Position numbers and translations under genes: made by a program. Source: Geodermatophilus sabuli (GTDB taxonomy: Bacteria > Actinomycetota > Actinomycetes > Mycobacteriales > Geodermatophilaceae). Taken from it: a stretch of DNA of 64,000 nt. Below, piece after piece: positions 43,011 through 54,253 of this stretch. Under the pieces are notes generated by a model. That model was not told where the DNA came from. It saw only the letters and a list, made by a program, of their open reading frames with translations, and made no database searches. Numbering within the stretch: the stretch's first letter is position 1; every line of letters starts with the position of its first letter. The stretch covers positions 62,001 through 126,000 of the forward strand of contig NZ_JAAGWF010000017.1 of NCBI RefSeq assembly GCF_010686765.1, given 5' to 3'.

Positions 43011-43230
43011 CACGAGCTCTCGGAGAGGAGGAGCGGAACGGGGTGGCTGTTCACCCGAGGCCGCTCCACGGCCATGCCCAGGACGCCGCCGTGCCAATCC
43101 GGAACGGGGCAGGTGTGGTGCAGCCCTCGTCGGGGCCCGGAGCCCGGGGCCGGGGCTCGGGACCGACGGGTGCCCGGCGTGTCGCCGGACGTGGCAGCGG
43201 GCGCGGCGTGCAGCTCGGCCCCGCGAGCAG

Positions 43231-43266
43231 GAGAGGCCCTGGTCAGTGGACTGACCAGGGCCTCTC
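43231..43266 (-). terminator. perfect 16-bp hairpin after tRNA-His
   Basis: GAGAGGCCCTGGTCAG pairs fully with CTGACCAGGGCCTCTC round a 4-base loop, 4 bp beyond the tRNA CCA on the minus strand. The 220 bp from here to the polyol dehydrogenase start holds no gene. Confidence 0.8.
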
Positions 43267-43270
43267 CCGG

Positions 43271-43348
<78 letters not shown>

Positions 43349-43414
43349 CGTCTCCCGGCCGGGCGCTGGCGAGAGCGGACCGGCCGGGGAACGGCACCAC
43401 GATACCGGAGGGGG

Positions 43415-44092
43415 TCAGGCCCCCGACGCGGCCGGGGGCGGCGAGCTCGCGGCGCCGGCGTCCTCCGCCGCGAACACCGCGGCGAAGGACTCGACGACCT
43501 GTGCCGAGGCGGTCTGCGCCTCGGTGGTGGAGGGACCTGGGGCGTCGACGAAGAGGGTCCGCCGGTAGTAGGCGAGCTCGCGCACCGACTCGATGATGTC
43601 GGCCAGCGCGCGGTGGGCCAGCCCCTTGGGTGGCTGGGCGAAGTAGACGCGGGGGAACCAGCGCCGGGCCAGTTCCTTGATCGAGGAGACGTCGATCATC
43701 CGGTAGTGCAGGTGGTCGTCCAGCTCCGGCATGTCGCGGGCGAGGAAGCCGCGGTCGGTGCCGATCGAGTTGCCGCACAGCGGAGCCGTCCGCCGCTCGG
43801 GCACGAACCGCTTGACGTAGGCCAGCAGCTGCTGCTCGGCCTCGGGCACGGTGAGGGTGGCGGCACGGACGGCGTCGGTGAGCCCGGACTTGGCGTGCAT
43901 CTCGGTCACCACGTCGGCCATGCCGTCGAGGTCGGCGTCCTCGGCGGAGATGACCAGGTCCAGGCCGGGGTCGAGCACGTTGAGCTCGGAGTCGGTGACC
44001 AGGACCGCGACCTCGATGAGCTTGTCCCGGGTCAGGTCCAGCCCGGTCATCTCGCAGTCGATCCAGACCAGGTGCCCCGCGCTGTCCGCCAC
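43415..44092 (-). CDS. orn: oligoribonuclease
   Basis: The 225-residue 3'-5' exonuclease degrades two- to five-base RNAs, including pGpG from cyclic di-GMP turnover. The DEDDh set is visible: [12 protein letters not shown] (Asp, Glu), NSIGTDRGF (Asp), and HRALADI (His, Asp). Length beyond about 185 is an Ala/Pro/Ser-rich tail, common in actinobacteria. GTG 44092 has no ribosome site but lies 8 bases after TAGGGT, so it may be nearly leaderless. Confidence 0.95.
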   Translation of the reverse strand: MADSAGHLVWIDCEMTGLDLTRDKLIEVAVLVTDSELNVLDPGLDLVISAEDADLDGMADVVTEMHAKSGLTDAVRAATLTVPEAEQQLLAYVKRFVPERRTAPLCGNSIGTDRGFLARDMPELDDHLHYRMIDVSSIKELARRWFPRVYFAQPPKGLAHRALADIIESVRELAYYRRTLFVDAPGPSTTEAQTASAQVVESFAAVFAAEDAGAASSPPPAASGA

Positions 44093-44100
44093 GTCGCACG

Positions 44101-44106
44101 ACCCTA
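44101..44106 (-). promoter_or_regulatory. -10 element for orn
   Basis: On the minus strand TAGGGT (TANNNT form) is followed after eight bases by the GTG start, giving a leader of at most a base or two. Confidence 0.4.
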
Positions 44107-44239
44107 CGTCCCGTCCGCCCTGCCCGCCCGAGGCGCCATGCGCATACCGCACCCGCCACACCGTTGCCAGTCGAGGGGTCGGAATGCATCCGATCCGGCA
44201 CTAGGCTCGGGCCGGTCCGTCCCGATTCCAGGAGTCCCT

Positions 44240-45457
44240 GTGCCCTCTGCCGCCGCACCCGTCGCGACCGTCCGGACGGTTCCGCCGGCCCCGGGGTCCC
44301 TGCCCGCCGCGCTGCGACACCCGTTCGCCACGCTGCGGTGGCTGTGGCTGGCGTACATGACGCCGGGTCGCCCGGGCCGGCCGACCAGCCAGCAGGAGCT
44401 GCGGTGGATCTACACCGCGTGGCTCGGGGCGTTCCTGCTCAAGATGCTCGGTTCGTCGTGGGACGTCTCCTGGCACTTCCGCTGGCTGCGCGACGACCTC
44501 GCCCCGCCGCACCTGCTCAACTCGGCCGGCACGGCGGTGGTCGTCGCCCTCGTCGTCTTCCACAGCTACAGCGGCTACGGCGTGGACCGGCGGGCCCTGC
44601 GGCTCATGCAGTGGGGTATCGCGGCGTTCCTCGTGGCCGTCCCCATCGACATCCTCAACCACCGCATCAACGGCCTGGACATCACCAGCTGGAGCCCCAG
44701 CCACGGGCTGCTCTACGTCGGGACGGCGATCATGCTGGCCGGGGCGATCCGCGGCTGGTGGCTCTACGCCGCGCCCGGCCGCACCCGCGACCTGGTCTCG
44801 CTCGGGCTGTGGCTGTTCTTCGTCGAGAACGTCGTCTTCCCGAACCAGCACCAGGAGTACGGCGTCCTGTCGTTACAGGCCTACGAGGCCGGCCGGACGA
44901 CGGCCGAGCCGCAGCTGCTGGACTTCGCCGCCTCCCAGGGGCAGACGCCGACCATGTTCATGCTGCCCGTGCCGGCCTGGGTGCACCCCGGCTGGATGCT
45001 CTGCGCCGGCCTGCTCTCCCTCGTCGTGGCGCGCAAGCTGGTCGGCCTGCGCTGGACGGCCACCGTGATCGCGGCCACCTACCTCGCCTACCGCGCGGTG
45101 ATGTGGCTGGGCCTGGTGGCGCTGGACTTCCCGCCGTCGGTGCTGCCCCTGGTCCTCGTGGTCGCCGCGGTCGCGATCGACCTCGCCGTCACCGCCCGGG
45201 TGCCGGGCTGGCTCGCCGGGCCCGTGGTCGCCGCGGTCTTCTACGGTGCCGGTGCGGTGCAGGACGCCCTCGGTCTCCTGCCGCCGTGGGACTGGACCTG
45301 GTGGTCGGTGCTCCTCGTCGGTGCCACCTTCACGGTGCTCTGGACGGCGGTCGACGTGCTCACCACCTCCCGCTGGCTGGCCCGCTGGCAGGCACCGGTG
45401 GAGCCCGGCCGCGACGTCGTCCCGCAGCCGCTGACCGGCGGCGCGCCGACCCGCTGA
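44240..45457 (+). CDS. multi-pass membrane protein of unknown function
   Basis: The 405-residue protein has about nine transmembrane helices after a 50-residue cytoplasmic N-terminus. Conserved-looking polar positions within helices or loops include SSWDVSWHFRW, NHRINGLDITSWSPSHG and NQHQEY, with several His residues that could bind metal or heme. No family is recognised. GTG 44240 follows CAGGAG. It diverges from orn. Histidine-rich membrane proteins of this pattern might be electron-transfer or copper proteins, but that is only a guess. Confidence 0.8.
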   Translation: MPSAAAPVATVRTVPPAPGSLPAALRHPFATLRWLWLAYMTPGRPGRPTSQQELRWIYTAWLGAFLLKMLGSSWDVSWHFRWLRDDLAPPHLLNSAGTAVVVALVVFHSYSGYGVDRRALRLMQWGIAAFLVAVPIDILNHRINGLDITSWSPSHGLLYVGTAIMLAGAIRGWWLYAAPGRTRDLVSLGLWLFFVENVVFPNQHQEYGVLSLQAYEAGRTTAEPQLLDFAASQGQTPTMFMLPVPAWVHPGWMLCAGLLSLVVARKLVGLRWTATVIAATYLAYRAVMWLGLVALDFPPSVLPLVLVVAAVAIDLAVTARVPGWLAGPVVAAVFYGAGAVQDALGLLPPWDWTWWSVLLVGATFTVLWTAVDVLTTSRWLARWQAPVEPGRDVVPQPLTGGAPTR

Positions 45458-45580
45458 GCCACCGGACCGCGCCGTCACATGACGTAACGTCGACGTGACA
45501 GCGGTGCGGTCTCCGTCCCGTTCGCGGTGCCCCGTGCGGCCTGCCGCCACTCCCACCGCTCCCTGATCCCGGAGGACGAC

Positions 45581-47506
45581 GTGCTGCCCCTGACCCCCGT
45601 GCCGCTGCAGACGGCGGGGGAGCGTGCCCTCTTCGCCGAGCTGGCCCGCTGGGACACCGGCGGCGCCGTGCGCGGCGCGGTGGTCGCCTCCGTCCCGATG
45701 GTGGACGGACCCCTGGAACGGCGGATCTCCGACGCCGTGCTCTTCGTGCCCGAGGGGCTGGCCGTCGTCCGGGTCGTCGAGGTCGTCCGGCAGAGCGGGG
45801 TGGTGACCGCGCTGCCCGAGGGATCGTGGTCCATCGGCCCCGGTGCCGGCCCTGGCGACGTGCTGCAGCTCGCCGGAGGCGGCTCCTCGCCGCTGGACGG
45901 GCTCATGCGCGCCGGCATGGACGCCGCCGTCCGGCTCCGGCGCGCGGGCCTGGAGCCCGGCCGGATCGCCCGGCTGACCGTGCTGGTCGGCGACCTGACC
46001 GGGCTCGTCCCGGCCGACGGCGACCTCGGCGAGGGCGACCAGGTCGCGATCCTCGACCCCCGGTCCCTGCTGCTGGGCATCGCCCGCGCGGCCCGCTACA
46101 CCGGCGTGGACAACCCTCGGCTGTGGACGACGGCCGACGTCCGCGCCGCGCTCGAGGCGCTCGGCGTGGCCGGCCGCGGTCCCTCGGTCCAGCAGCTCAA
46201 CGGCGAGGGCTTCCCGTACTCCCCGTACGTGCTGCGCACCCCCGAGCTCCTGGCGCCGGCGGCCATGACCGCGGCCCCCCGCTTCGGCGAGGCCGGCGTC
46301 GCGCCCGCGGCCCCCCCGCCGGCACCGGTTCGCCCGGCACCCAGCGGGCCGCTGGTGGATCCCGTGGCCGCCGCGGCGGTGGCCGCCGCGGCCATCCGTG
46401 CCGACGAGGAGGCCGCCGCCCGCGCCGCCGCCTCCCGCGACGCCGCCCAGGCCACGCCTGTCGCCGTGCCGGCCCGGCCGGAGCGCGGGGTCCCGCCCGA
46501 GCCGGGATCCGACGGCCGGGCGCGCCCGGGACCGGGCGCTGCGGGGACCACCCTCGTCGGCCCGACCGTGGGCGTGGTCTCCGAGGAGACCGGAGGCATC
46601 GGCGGGCTGTTCGCCGATGCCGAGCCCGACACCGCCGAGCCCGACACCGCCGAGCCCCACACCCCAGCGCCCCTGACGCCCGCCGCCTCCCCGTCCGCCG
46701 CCTTCGAGTCCGCCCCCCCGGGGCCCGTCGCCCCCGAGGGGCGGGACTCGCAGGCGGCGCCCGGCCACCGGTCACCCGCGGCGGCGCCCCCGCCGCGGGC
46801 CCCGGCCGCGCAGCCGACGGTCGCCGGCGGCGTTCCGCTGGTCGGTCCCCGGCAGCACCGCGGCTCGTCCCGGCGGACGCTGCTGCTCCTCGCGGCTGCG
46901 CTGGTGCTCGTCGTCGTCCTGGGCATCGGCGGCGCGCTGCTGCTCGGCGACGGCGGCCGGGACGAGGCGGGAGCCAGCACCTCCCCGGCGTCCGACACCA
47001 CCGTCCCGGAGGCGCCCGCCGCCGAGCCGGCACCCGGCGACCGTGAGGTCGTCGACGGCCGGACGTTCGTCCTGCAGGAGGTGCGGGTCGACCCCAGCTG
47101 CGCCGGCAACGCCTACGGCGCCGTGGCCGACTTCTTCGCGGACACCGAGTGCGCCGGCCTGGCCCGTGCGCTGTACTCCACGGACGTCGAGGGCCGCCCC
47201 GCCGTCGTCTCGGTCTCGGTGGTGGACATGGGCGACGCCGCGGGGGCCCGGGCGCTGCGCGCACTGACCGACCGCAACGGCAGCGGCAACGTCAGCGACC
47301 TGCTGCGCGAAGGTGTCCGGTACGCCGGTGGACCCGAGCAGCTCTCGGGCGCGGAGTACGCCAGCGCCGTGTCGGGCAGCCGGGTCACGATCGTGGAGGC
47401 CGCCTGGTCGGCAGCCGGGGACGCCGGGAGCACCGCCGACCTCGACGCCGTCGCCGGTGTCAGCTTGGTCCTCCCCGTCCCCGAACCGGTCGCCACCACC
47501 GACTGA
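45581..47506 (+). CDS. large single-pass membrane protein, unknown N-terminal domain
   Basis: The 641-residue protein has a folded N-terminal domain (1-225) with alternating strands and helices, some like a nuclease-related (NERD) or TIR-like fold but not securely assigned. A disordered Ala/Pro linker (225-430) with EPDTA repeats follows, then one membrane helix (about 432-457) and an external domain (about 480-635) with two Cys (PSCAGN, DTECAG) likely forming a disulfide. The layout is that of a signalling or anchoring protein. GTG 45581 has GGAGG. Confidence 0.75.
   Translation: MLPLTPVPLQTAGERALFAELARWDTGGAVRGAVVASVPMVDGPLERRISDAVLFVPEGLAVVRVVEVVRQSGVVTALPEGSWSIGPGAGPGDVLQLAGGGSSPLDGLMRAGMDAAVRLRRAGLEPGRIARLTVLVGDLTGLVPADGDLGEGDQVAILDPRSLLLGIARAARYTGVDNPRLWTTADVRAALEALGVAGRGPSVQQLNGEGFPYSPYVLRTPELLAPAAMTAAPRFGEAGVAPAAPPPAPVRPAPSGPLVDPVAAAAVAAAAIRADEEAAARAAASRDAAQATPVAVPARPERGVPPEPGSDGRARPGPGAAGTTLVGPTVGVVSEETGGIGGLFADAEPDTAEPDTAEPHTPAPLTPAASPSAAFESAPPGPVAPEGRDSQAAPGHRSPAAAPPPRAPAAQPTVAGGVPLVGPRQHRGSSRRTLLLLAAALVLVVVLGIGGALLLGDGGRDEAGASTSPASDTTVPEAPAAEPAPGDREVVDGRTFVLQEVRVDPSCAGNAYGAVADFFADTECAGLARALYSTDVEGRPAVVSVSVVDMGDAAGARALRALTDRNGSGNVSDLLREGVRYAGGPEQLSGAEYASAVSGSRVTIVEAAWSAAGDAGSTADLDAVAGVSLVLPVPEPVATTD
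46622..46663. repeat. 15-bp tandem repeat in the linker of the membrane protein
   Basis: Two exact 15-bp units (46622-46636, 46637-46651) and a partial third encode EPDTA-EPDTA-EPHT. They lie in a low-complexity linker. Confidence 0.8.
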
Positions 47507-47509
47507 GCT

Positions 47510-47538
47510 CCCGGGACTCTCCGCGGAAAGTCCCCGGG
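47510..47538. terminator. hairpin between convergent genes
   Basis: CCCGGGACT pairs with AGTCCCCGGG with one bulge. It lies between the membrane-protein stop and the TetR stop and could end both transcripts. It carries the GGGACTCTC phrase also seen at 49829 and 49863. Confidence 0.5.
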
Positions 47539-47562
47539 ACGTCCGCGGAGGAGCCCGGGGCG

Positions 47563-48153
47563 TCAGGAGGTGGCGGCGGCCTCGGCCATGGTGGCCAGCA
47601 GGGTGGCCATCTGGGCCCGGGGGAGCCCGCCGGCGCTGTGTGGCGTCGAGTTGATCAGCCCGAACACCGCGTGCGCCCGCGCCCGGCAGGACGGCGCCCC
47701 GGCGGTGGGGTGCAGCGCGACCAGCACGGCGACCCACACCTCGACGTAACGGCGCTGCAGCCGGCGCACCTGGGCCGCCTCGTCGCCGGGCAGTGAGCCG
47801 AGGTCGCGGTCGTGCACGGTGATCAGTGCCGGGTTGTCCAGCGCGAAGTCGACCTGGAAGGCGATCAGCGTCCGCAGCTGGGCCAGCGGGTCGGCCCCGG
47901 CCGCGGCGACCCGCGAGGTGCCCCCGGCGAGCAGCCGCTCGCTGATCCGCACCAGCATCTCGGCGAGCATCGCGTCCTTGCTGGCGAAGTGCCGGTAGAT
48001 GGCCGGCCCCGTGACGCCGACCGCGGCCCCGACGTCGTCCACGCCCACCGCGCGGGACCCGCGCTCGGCGAACAGCTGCGCCGCGGCCCGCAGGATCTGC
48101 TCCCGGCGGGACGGGCGGGCGGCGTCGGCGTGCAGCGCGGTGTCGACGTCCAC
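47563..48153 (-). CDS. TetR-family regulator of the acyl-CoA carboxylase operon
   Basis: A 196-residue regulator. REQILRAAAQLFAERGSRAVG and VGAAVGVTGPAIYRHFASKDAML are the DNA-binding helices; the C-terminal domain (FALDNPALITVHDRDLGSL) is of the type found in regulators of acyl-CoA metabolism. It diverges across 57 bp from the carboxylase operon, where two copies of a dyad (48163-48178 and 48186-48201) lie. GTG 48153 is 7 bases after its own TAACAT and lacks a ribosome site. It probably represses both promoters until an acyl-CoA binds. Confidence 0.9.
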   Translation of the reverse strand: MDVDTALHADAARPSRREQILRAAAQLFAERGSRAVGVDDVGAAVGVTGPAIYRHFASKDAMLAEMLVRISERLLAGGTSRVAAAGADPLAQLRTLIAFQVDFALDNPALITVHDRDLGSLPGDEAAQVRRLQRRYVEVWVAVLVALHPTAGAPSCRARAHAVFGLINSTPHSAGGLPRAQMATLLATMAEAAATS

Positions 48154-48160
48154 GGGGCCG

Positions 48161-48166
48161 ATGTTA
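48161..48166 (-). promoter_or_regulatory. -10 element of the TetR gene, leaderless
   Basis: TAACAT on the minus strand is followed after exactly seven bases by the GTG at 48153. Its inner half overlaps the operator 48163-48178. Confidence 0.55.
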
Positions 48167-48178
48167 ACGGTCGTTGAC
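48163..48178. promoter_or_regulatory. TetR operator, copy 1
   Basis: GTTAACGGTCGTTGAC is a 16-bp near-palindrome. Its partner at 48186 is an inverted copy, centre to centre 23 bp. Confidence 0.6.
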
Positions 48179-48185
48179 CCGCGAT

Positions 48186-48201
48186 GTGAACCGTCGTTAA
48201 C
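48186..48201. promoter_or_regulatory. TetR operator, copy 2
   Basis: GTGAACCGTCGTTAAC is the mirror of copy 1. The outer half of each copy contains the -10 box of the nearer gene. Confidence 0.6.
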
Positions 48202-48203
48202 AT
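48198..48203 (+). promoter_or_regulatory. -10 element of the carboxylase operon, leaderless
   Basis: TAACAT followed after seven bases by the GTG at 48211, exactly mirroring the TetR promoter. Confidence 0.55.
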
Positions 48204-48210
48204 CACCGCC

Positions 48211-49824
48211 GTGGACGCCCCCGTGCTCGCGCGCACCGCCCCTGCCGACGTCGCGGCGGCCGACCGCAACGCGCGGGCGCACGCCGCGCTGGCGACCGAC
48301 CTCGCCACGCAGCTGCGCCGGGTGGCCGAGGGCGGCGGCGAGCGGGCCCGTCAGCGGCACGTCGAGCGCGGCAAGCTGCTGCCCCGCGAGCGGGTCGACG
48401 CCCTGCTCGACCCCGGCAGCCCCTTTCTCGAGCTCTCCCCGCTGGCCGCGCACGGCATGTACGACGGCGATGCGCCGGCCGCCGGGATCATCACCGGCAT
48501 CGGCCGCATCGCGGGGCGCGAGTGCGTCGTCGTGGCCAACGACGCCACCGTCAAGGGCGGCACCTACTACCCGATGACGGTGAAGAAGCACCTGCGCGCG
48601 CAGGAGGTGGCGCTGCACAACCGGCTGCCGTGCGTGTACCTGGTCGACTCCGGCGGGGCGTTCCTGCCGATGCAGGACGAGGTCTTCCCCGACCGCGAGC
48701 ACTTCGGCCGGATCTTCTTCAACCAGGCGACGATGTCCAAGGCCGGGATCCCGCAGATCGCCGCCGTCCTCGGCTCCTGCACGGCCGGCGGCGCCTACGT
48801 CCCCGCGATGAGCGACGAGGCGGTCATCGTCCGCGAGCAGGGCACGATCTTCCTGGGCGGCCCGCCGCTGGTGAAGGCCGCGACCGGCGAGGTGGTCACC
48901 GCCGAGGAGCTGGGCGGAGGTGACCTGCACAGCCGGGTCAGCGGGGTCACCGACCACCTCGCCGAGGACGACGGGCACGCGCTGCAGCTGGTCCGCCAGA
49001 TCGTCGGCACGCTCGGCCCGCGCGCGCCGCGGCCGTGGGACGTCGAGCCGGCGGAGGACCCCCTGCACCCGCCGGAGTCGCTCTACGCGGTGGTGCCGCC
49101 GGACCCGCGCACCCCCTACGACGTCCGTGAGGTCATCTCGCGGTTGGTCGACGGCAGCCGCTTCGCCGAGTTCAAGCCGCTCTACGGGCAGACGCTGGTC
49201 ACCGGCTTCGCCCGGCTGCACGGCCACCCGGTGGGGATCGTCGCCAACAACGGCGTCCTGTTCGCCGAGTCGGCGCTCAAGGGTGCGCACTTCATCGAGC
49301 TGTGCGACCGCCGGAGCATCCCGCTGCTGTTCCTGCAGAACATCACGGGGTTCATGGTCGGCCGCGACTACGAGGCCGGGGGCATCGCCAAGCACGGCGC
49401 CAAGATGGTCACCGCCGTCGCCTGCGCCCGGGTGCCCAAGCTGACCGTCGTCATCGGCGGCTCCTTCGGCGCCGGCAACTACTCCATGTGCGGCCGCGCC
49501 TACTCGCCCCGGTTCCTCTTCACCTGGCCCAACGCCCGCATCTCGGTGATGGGCGGCGAGCAGGCGGCGTCGGTGCTCGCCCAGGTCCGCCGTGACGGTG
49601 CCGAGGCCCGGGGCGAGGACTGGCCGGCCGAGGCCGAGGAGGCGTTCAAGGCGCCGATCCGGGAGCAGTACGAGCACCAGGGCCATCCGTACTACGCCAC
49701 CGCCCGGCTCTGGGACGACGGCGTCGTCGACCCCGCCCAGACCCGGACCGTCCTCGGCCTGGCCCTGTCCGCCTGCGCCAACGCGCCCCTCGAGGAGGTC
49801 GGCTATGGCGTCTTCCGCATGTGA
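48211..49824 (+). CDS. mccB: acyl-CoA carboxylase carboxyltransferase subunit, methylcrotonyl-CoA carboxylase beta type
   Basis: The 537-residue subunit moves CO2 from biotin to an acyl-CoA enolate. It has the two crotonase-like halves; [22 protein letters not shown] in the first, and [18 protein letters not shown] with [16 protein letters not shown] and [10 protein letters not shown] in the second. The wording is that of 3-methylcrotonyl-CoA carboxylase (leucine catabolism) rather than acetyl/propionyl-CoA enzymes. It is the first gene of a three-gene operon with the biotin subunit and an acyl-CoA dehydrogenase. Confidence 0.92.
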   Translation: MDAPVLARTAPADVAAADRNARAHAALATDLATQLRRVAEGGGERARQRHVERGKLLPRERVDALLDPGSPFLELSPLAAHGMYDGDAPAAGIITGIGRIAGRECVVVANDATVKGGTYYPMTVKKHLRAQEVALHNRLPCVYLVDSGGAFLPMQDEVFPDREHFGRIFFNQATMSKAGIPQIAAVLGSCTAGGAYVPAMSDEAVIVREQGTIFLGGPPLVKAATGEVVTAEELGGGDLHSRVSGVTDHLAEDDGHALQLVRQIVGTLGPRAPRPWDVEPAEDPLHPPESLYAVVPPDPRTPYDVREVISRLVDGSRFAEFKPLYGQTLVTGFARLHGHPVGIVANNGVLFAESALKGAHFIELCDRRSIPLLFLQNITGFMVGRDYEAGGIAKHGAKMVTAVACARVPKLTVVIGGSFGAGNYSMCGRAYSPRFLFTWPNARISVMGGEQAASVLAQVRRDGAEARGEDWPAEAEEAFKAPIREQYEHQGHPYYATARLWDDGVVDPAQTRTVLGLALSACANAPLEEVGYGVFRM

Positions 49825-49828
49825 GACC

Positions 49829-49884
49829 GGACTCTCGGCGCCGAGAGTCCGCGACCGAGCCGGGACTCTCGGCGCCGCAGGTCC
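49829..49884. repeat. two copies of a palindromic intergenic repeat
   Basis: 49829-49850 is a perfect 22-bp palindrome, GGACTCTCGGC and its reverse complement. 49863-49884 repeats its first 15 bases exactly and is an imperfect palindrome. The 79-bp gap between the carboxylase subunits is otherwise empty. A similar phrase occurs in the hairpin at 47510. They may act as a partial terminator, an mRNA-stabilising structure, or a dispersed repeat. Confidence 0.75.
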
Positions 49885-49903
49885 TGAAGGGTCGGTGGCG
49901 TAG

Positions 49904-51894
<1,991 letters not shown>

Positions 51895-51898
<4 letters not shown>

Positions 51899-53058
51899 CC
51901 CGAGTGCTGGACTACCGGCTCGACGAGGAGACCGAGGCCCTGCGGAAGGTCGTGCGGGAGTTCGCCCACGAGGTGGTCGCCCCGCAGATCGGGGCGTTCT
52001 ACGAGGCCGACGAGTTCCCGACCGCGATCGTGCGGCAGATGGGGGAGCTCGGCCTGTTCGGGCTGCCCTTCCCCGAGGAGTACGGCGGGTCGGGCGGCAG
52101 CTACTTCACCCTCTGCGTCGCGCTGGAGGAGCTGGCGCGGGTCGACTCGTCGGTCGCGATCACCCTGGAGGCCGGCGTCTCGCTCGGGGCCATGCCGATC
52201 TACCGGTTCGGCACCGAGGAGCAGAAGCAGCGCTGGCTGCCCCGGCTGTGCGCGGGAGAGGCGCTGGGCGCGTTCGGGCTGACCGAGCCCGGCGGCGGGT
52301 CGGACGCCGGCGCCACCCGCACCACCGCGCGCCTCGAGGACGGGCACTGGGTGGTCAACGGGTCCAAGGCCTTCATCACCAACGCCGGCACCGGGATGAC
52401 CGACCTGGTCACCGTCACCGCGGTCACCGGCACCCGTCCGGACGGCGGCAAGGAGATCTCGGCGATCCTCGTGCCGGCGGGGACGCCGGGCTCCGCCGTC
52501 GGCCAGCGCTACTCGAAGGTGGGCTGGAACGCCTCGGACACCCGCGAGCTGTCGTTCACCGACGTGCGGGTGCCCGAGGAGAACCTGGTGGGGGAGCGCG
52601 GCCGCGGCTACGCGCAGTTCCTCTCCATCCTCGACGAGGGGCGGGTCGCGATCTCCGCGCTCGCGGTGGGCCTCGCCCAGGGCTGCGTCGACGAGTCGGT
52701 CAGGTACGCCGCGCAGCGGGAGGCCTTCGGGCACCCGATCGGCCGCAACCAGGCGATCCAGTTCATGATCGCCGACATGGAGGTGCGCGCCTCCACCGCC
52801 CGGCTGGCCTACTACCGGGCGGCGGAGAAGATGCTGCGCGGCGAGCCGTTCAAGCGGGAGGCGTCCATCGCCAAGCTGTACAGCTCGGAGATGGCGATGG
52901 AGAACGCCCGCTACGCCTCCCAGGTCCACGGGGGCTACGGGTTCATGAACGAGTTCCCGGTCGGCCGGTTCTACCGGGACGCGAAGATCCTGGAGATCGG
53001 CGAGGGCACCAGCGAGGTGCAGCGGATGCTCATCGCCCGCGACCTCGGTGTCGGCTGA
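51895..53058 (+). CDS. acyl-CoA dehydrogenase
   Basis: The 387-residue FAD enzyme has [15 protein letters not shown] (flavin contact), [33 protein letters not shown] and [22 protein letters not shown]. The Glu in GEGTSEVQR is at the medium/short-chain catalytic position. True isovaleryl-CoA dehydrogenases have Gly or Ala there and the base elsewhere, so although the operon suggests isovaleryl-CoA, the enzyme type fits another branched or short acyl-CoA. It is the third gene of the carboxylase operon. Confidence 0.94.
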
Positions 53059-53082
53059 CGGGCGTCCTGCTCCGCTCCGCCG

Positions 53083-53152
53083 TCGATCATGGGGGACGGT
53101 CGCCCCGACATGCCGGCGACGGCGTGTCCCGGGGCGACGCCCCCATGATCGA
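53083..53152. repeat. long palindromic element closing the carboxylase operon
   Basis: TCGATCATGGGGG (53083) pairs with CCCCCATGATCGA, and after a small internal loop TCGCCCCG pairs with CGGGGCGA, 21 paired bases around about 20. Outer CTCCGC and GCGGAG add weak pairing. It lies between convergent genes, so it can end both transcripts. Its size and symmetry resemble REP-type dispersed elements. Confidence 0.7.
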
Positions 53153-53199
53153 GGCGCGGAGGGTCCGCTGGCGCCGGGACCCGAGGCGACCGGGCTCCG

Positions 53200-54213
53200 C
53201 TACGCCGTGACGTCGACCAGCACCTTGCCGACGGCGCCGTCCTGGACCGCCCGGTGCGCCTGCGCGGTCTCGGCCAGCGGGAACACGTGCAGCGGCAGGC
53301 CGGCGTCCGCCCCGACCCGGACGGCGCCGTCGGCGACGGCGGTCGCGACGTCCTCGACGGCGAGCGCCTTGGCGCGCTCCGGCTCGGTGTAGACGAGCAC
53401 GAACTGCCAGCGGGCGTTGGCCTGCATCTGCTCGCGGATCGGCACGGTCATCTCGTCGCCCTGGGTGCCGGCGTAGCTGGCGACGGCGCCGTGCCGCGCG
53501 ATCAGCTGGGCGTCGACCGCCGCGTTCTGCGCCACCGCGACCTCGACGATCGCGTCGACGCCCGCCGGCGCGATCTTGCGGACCTCGGTCACGACGTCCT
53601 GCTGCCGGTAGTCCACGACGTGGTCGGCACCGGCGGCCGCGGCCAGCTGCGCCTTGTGCGGGCTGCTCACCGTGGCGATCACCGTCGCGTCGGCCCAGCG
53701 GGCCAGCTGGATCGCGGCGTTGCCGACCGCTCCCGCGCCGCCCTGCACCAGCACGGTGTGGCCGGTCAGCGCCCCCGGGCCCAGGCGGTCGGGCACCGAC
53801 TCGGCCACGGTCAGGCAGCGGTGCGCGGTGAGGAACGGGATGCCCAGGGCCGCGCCGAGCTCGAACGAGGGGGCCGCCCCCAGCAGGACGACGTGCCGCG
53901 CCGGGACGACGGTGAACTCCGCCGCCGTCCCCCAGGGTCGCTGCCAGGCCGCCTCCCAGATCCAGACCCGCTCGCCGACCAGCACCGGGTCCACGCCCTG
54001 GCCGACGGCGTCGACGGTGCCCGACCCGTCCTGGTCGGGCACCTGGCCGCCGGGGCCGGGCTGGGCGGTGGTGCGGGACTTCCAGTCCGTCGGGTTGACC
54101 CCGGAGAAGGCGACCCGCACCCGTACCTCACCGGGTGCGGGCTCGGGGATCGGGCGCTCGACCAGCTGCAGGACGTCGGGACCGCCGGGCTGGGTGTAGG
54201 TGATGGCTCGCAC
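53200..54213 (-). CDS. zinc-independent quinone oxidoreductase (NADPH:quinone reductase, MDR family)
   Basis: The 337-residue medium-chain reductase has the GroES-like part (VRVAFSGVNPTDWKSR) and the nucleotide part (VLVQGGAGAVGNAAIQLARW). It lacks the Cys ligands of zinc alcohol dehydrogenases. The phrase SGVNPTDWKSR is common in QOR-like enzymes that reduce quinones or enones with NADPH. It is single, ending against the palindrome. Confidence 0.92.
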   Translation of the reverse strand: MRAITYTQPGGPDVLQLVERPIPEPAPGEVRVRVAFSGVNPTDWKSRTTAQPGPGGQVPDQDGSGTVDAVGQGVDPVLVGERVWIWEAAWQRPWGTAAEFTVVPARHVVLLGAAPSFELGAALGIPFLTAHRCLTVAESVPDRLGPGALTGHTVLVQGGAGAVGNAAIQLARWADATVIATVSSPHKAQLAAAAGADHVVDYRQQDVVTEVRKIAPAGVDAIVEVAVAQNAAVDAQLIARHGAVASYAGTQGDEMTVPIREQMQANARWQFVLVYTEPERAKALAVEDVATAVADGAVRVGADAGLPLHVFPLAETAQAHRAVQDGAVGKVLVDVTA

Positions 54214-54253
54214 GGCGTCTTCCTACCCGTGGCAGCCGGGGGAGGCGACCTCG

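Noticed and set aside
43011-43230. Possible small gene between tRNA-His and the polyol dehydrogenase.
   Set aside because: Frames here are Arg/Pro/Gly-rich, lack ribosome sites and include part of the terminator.
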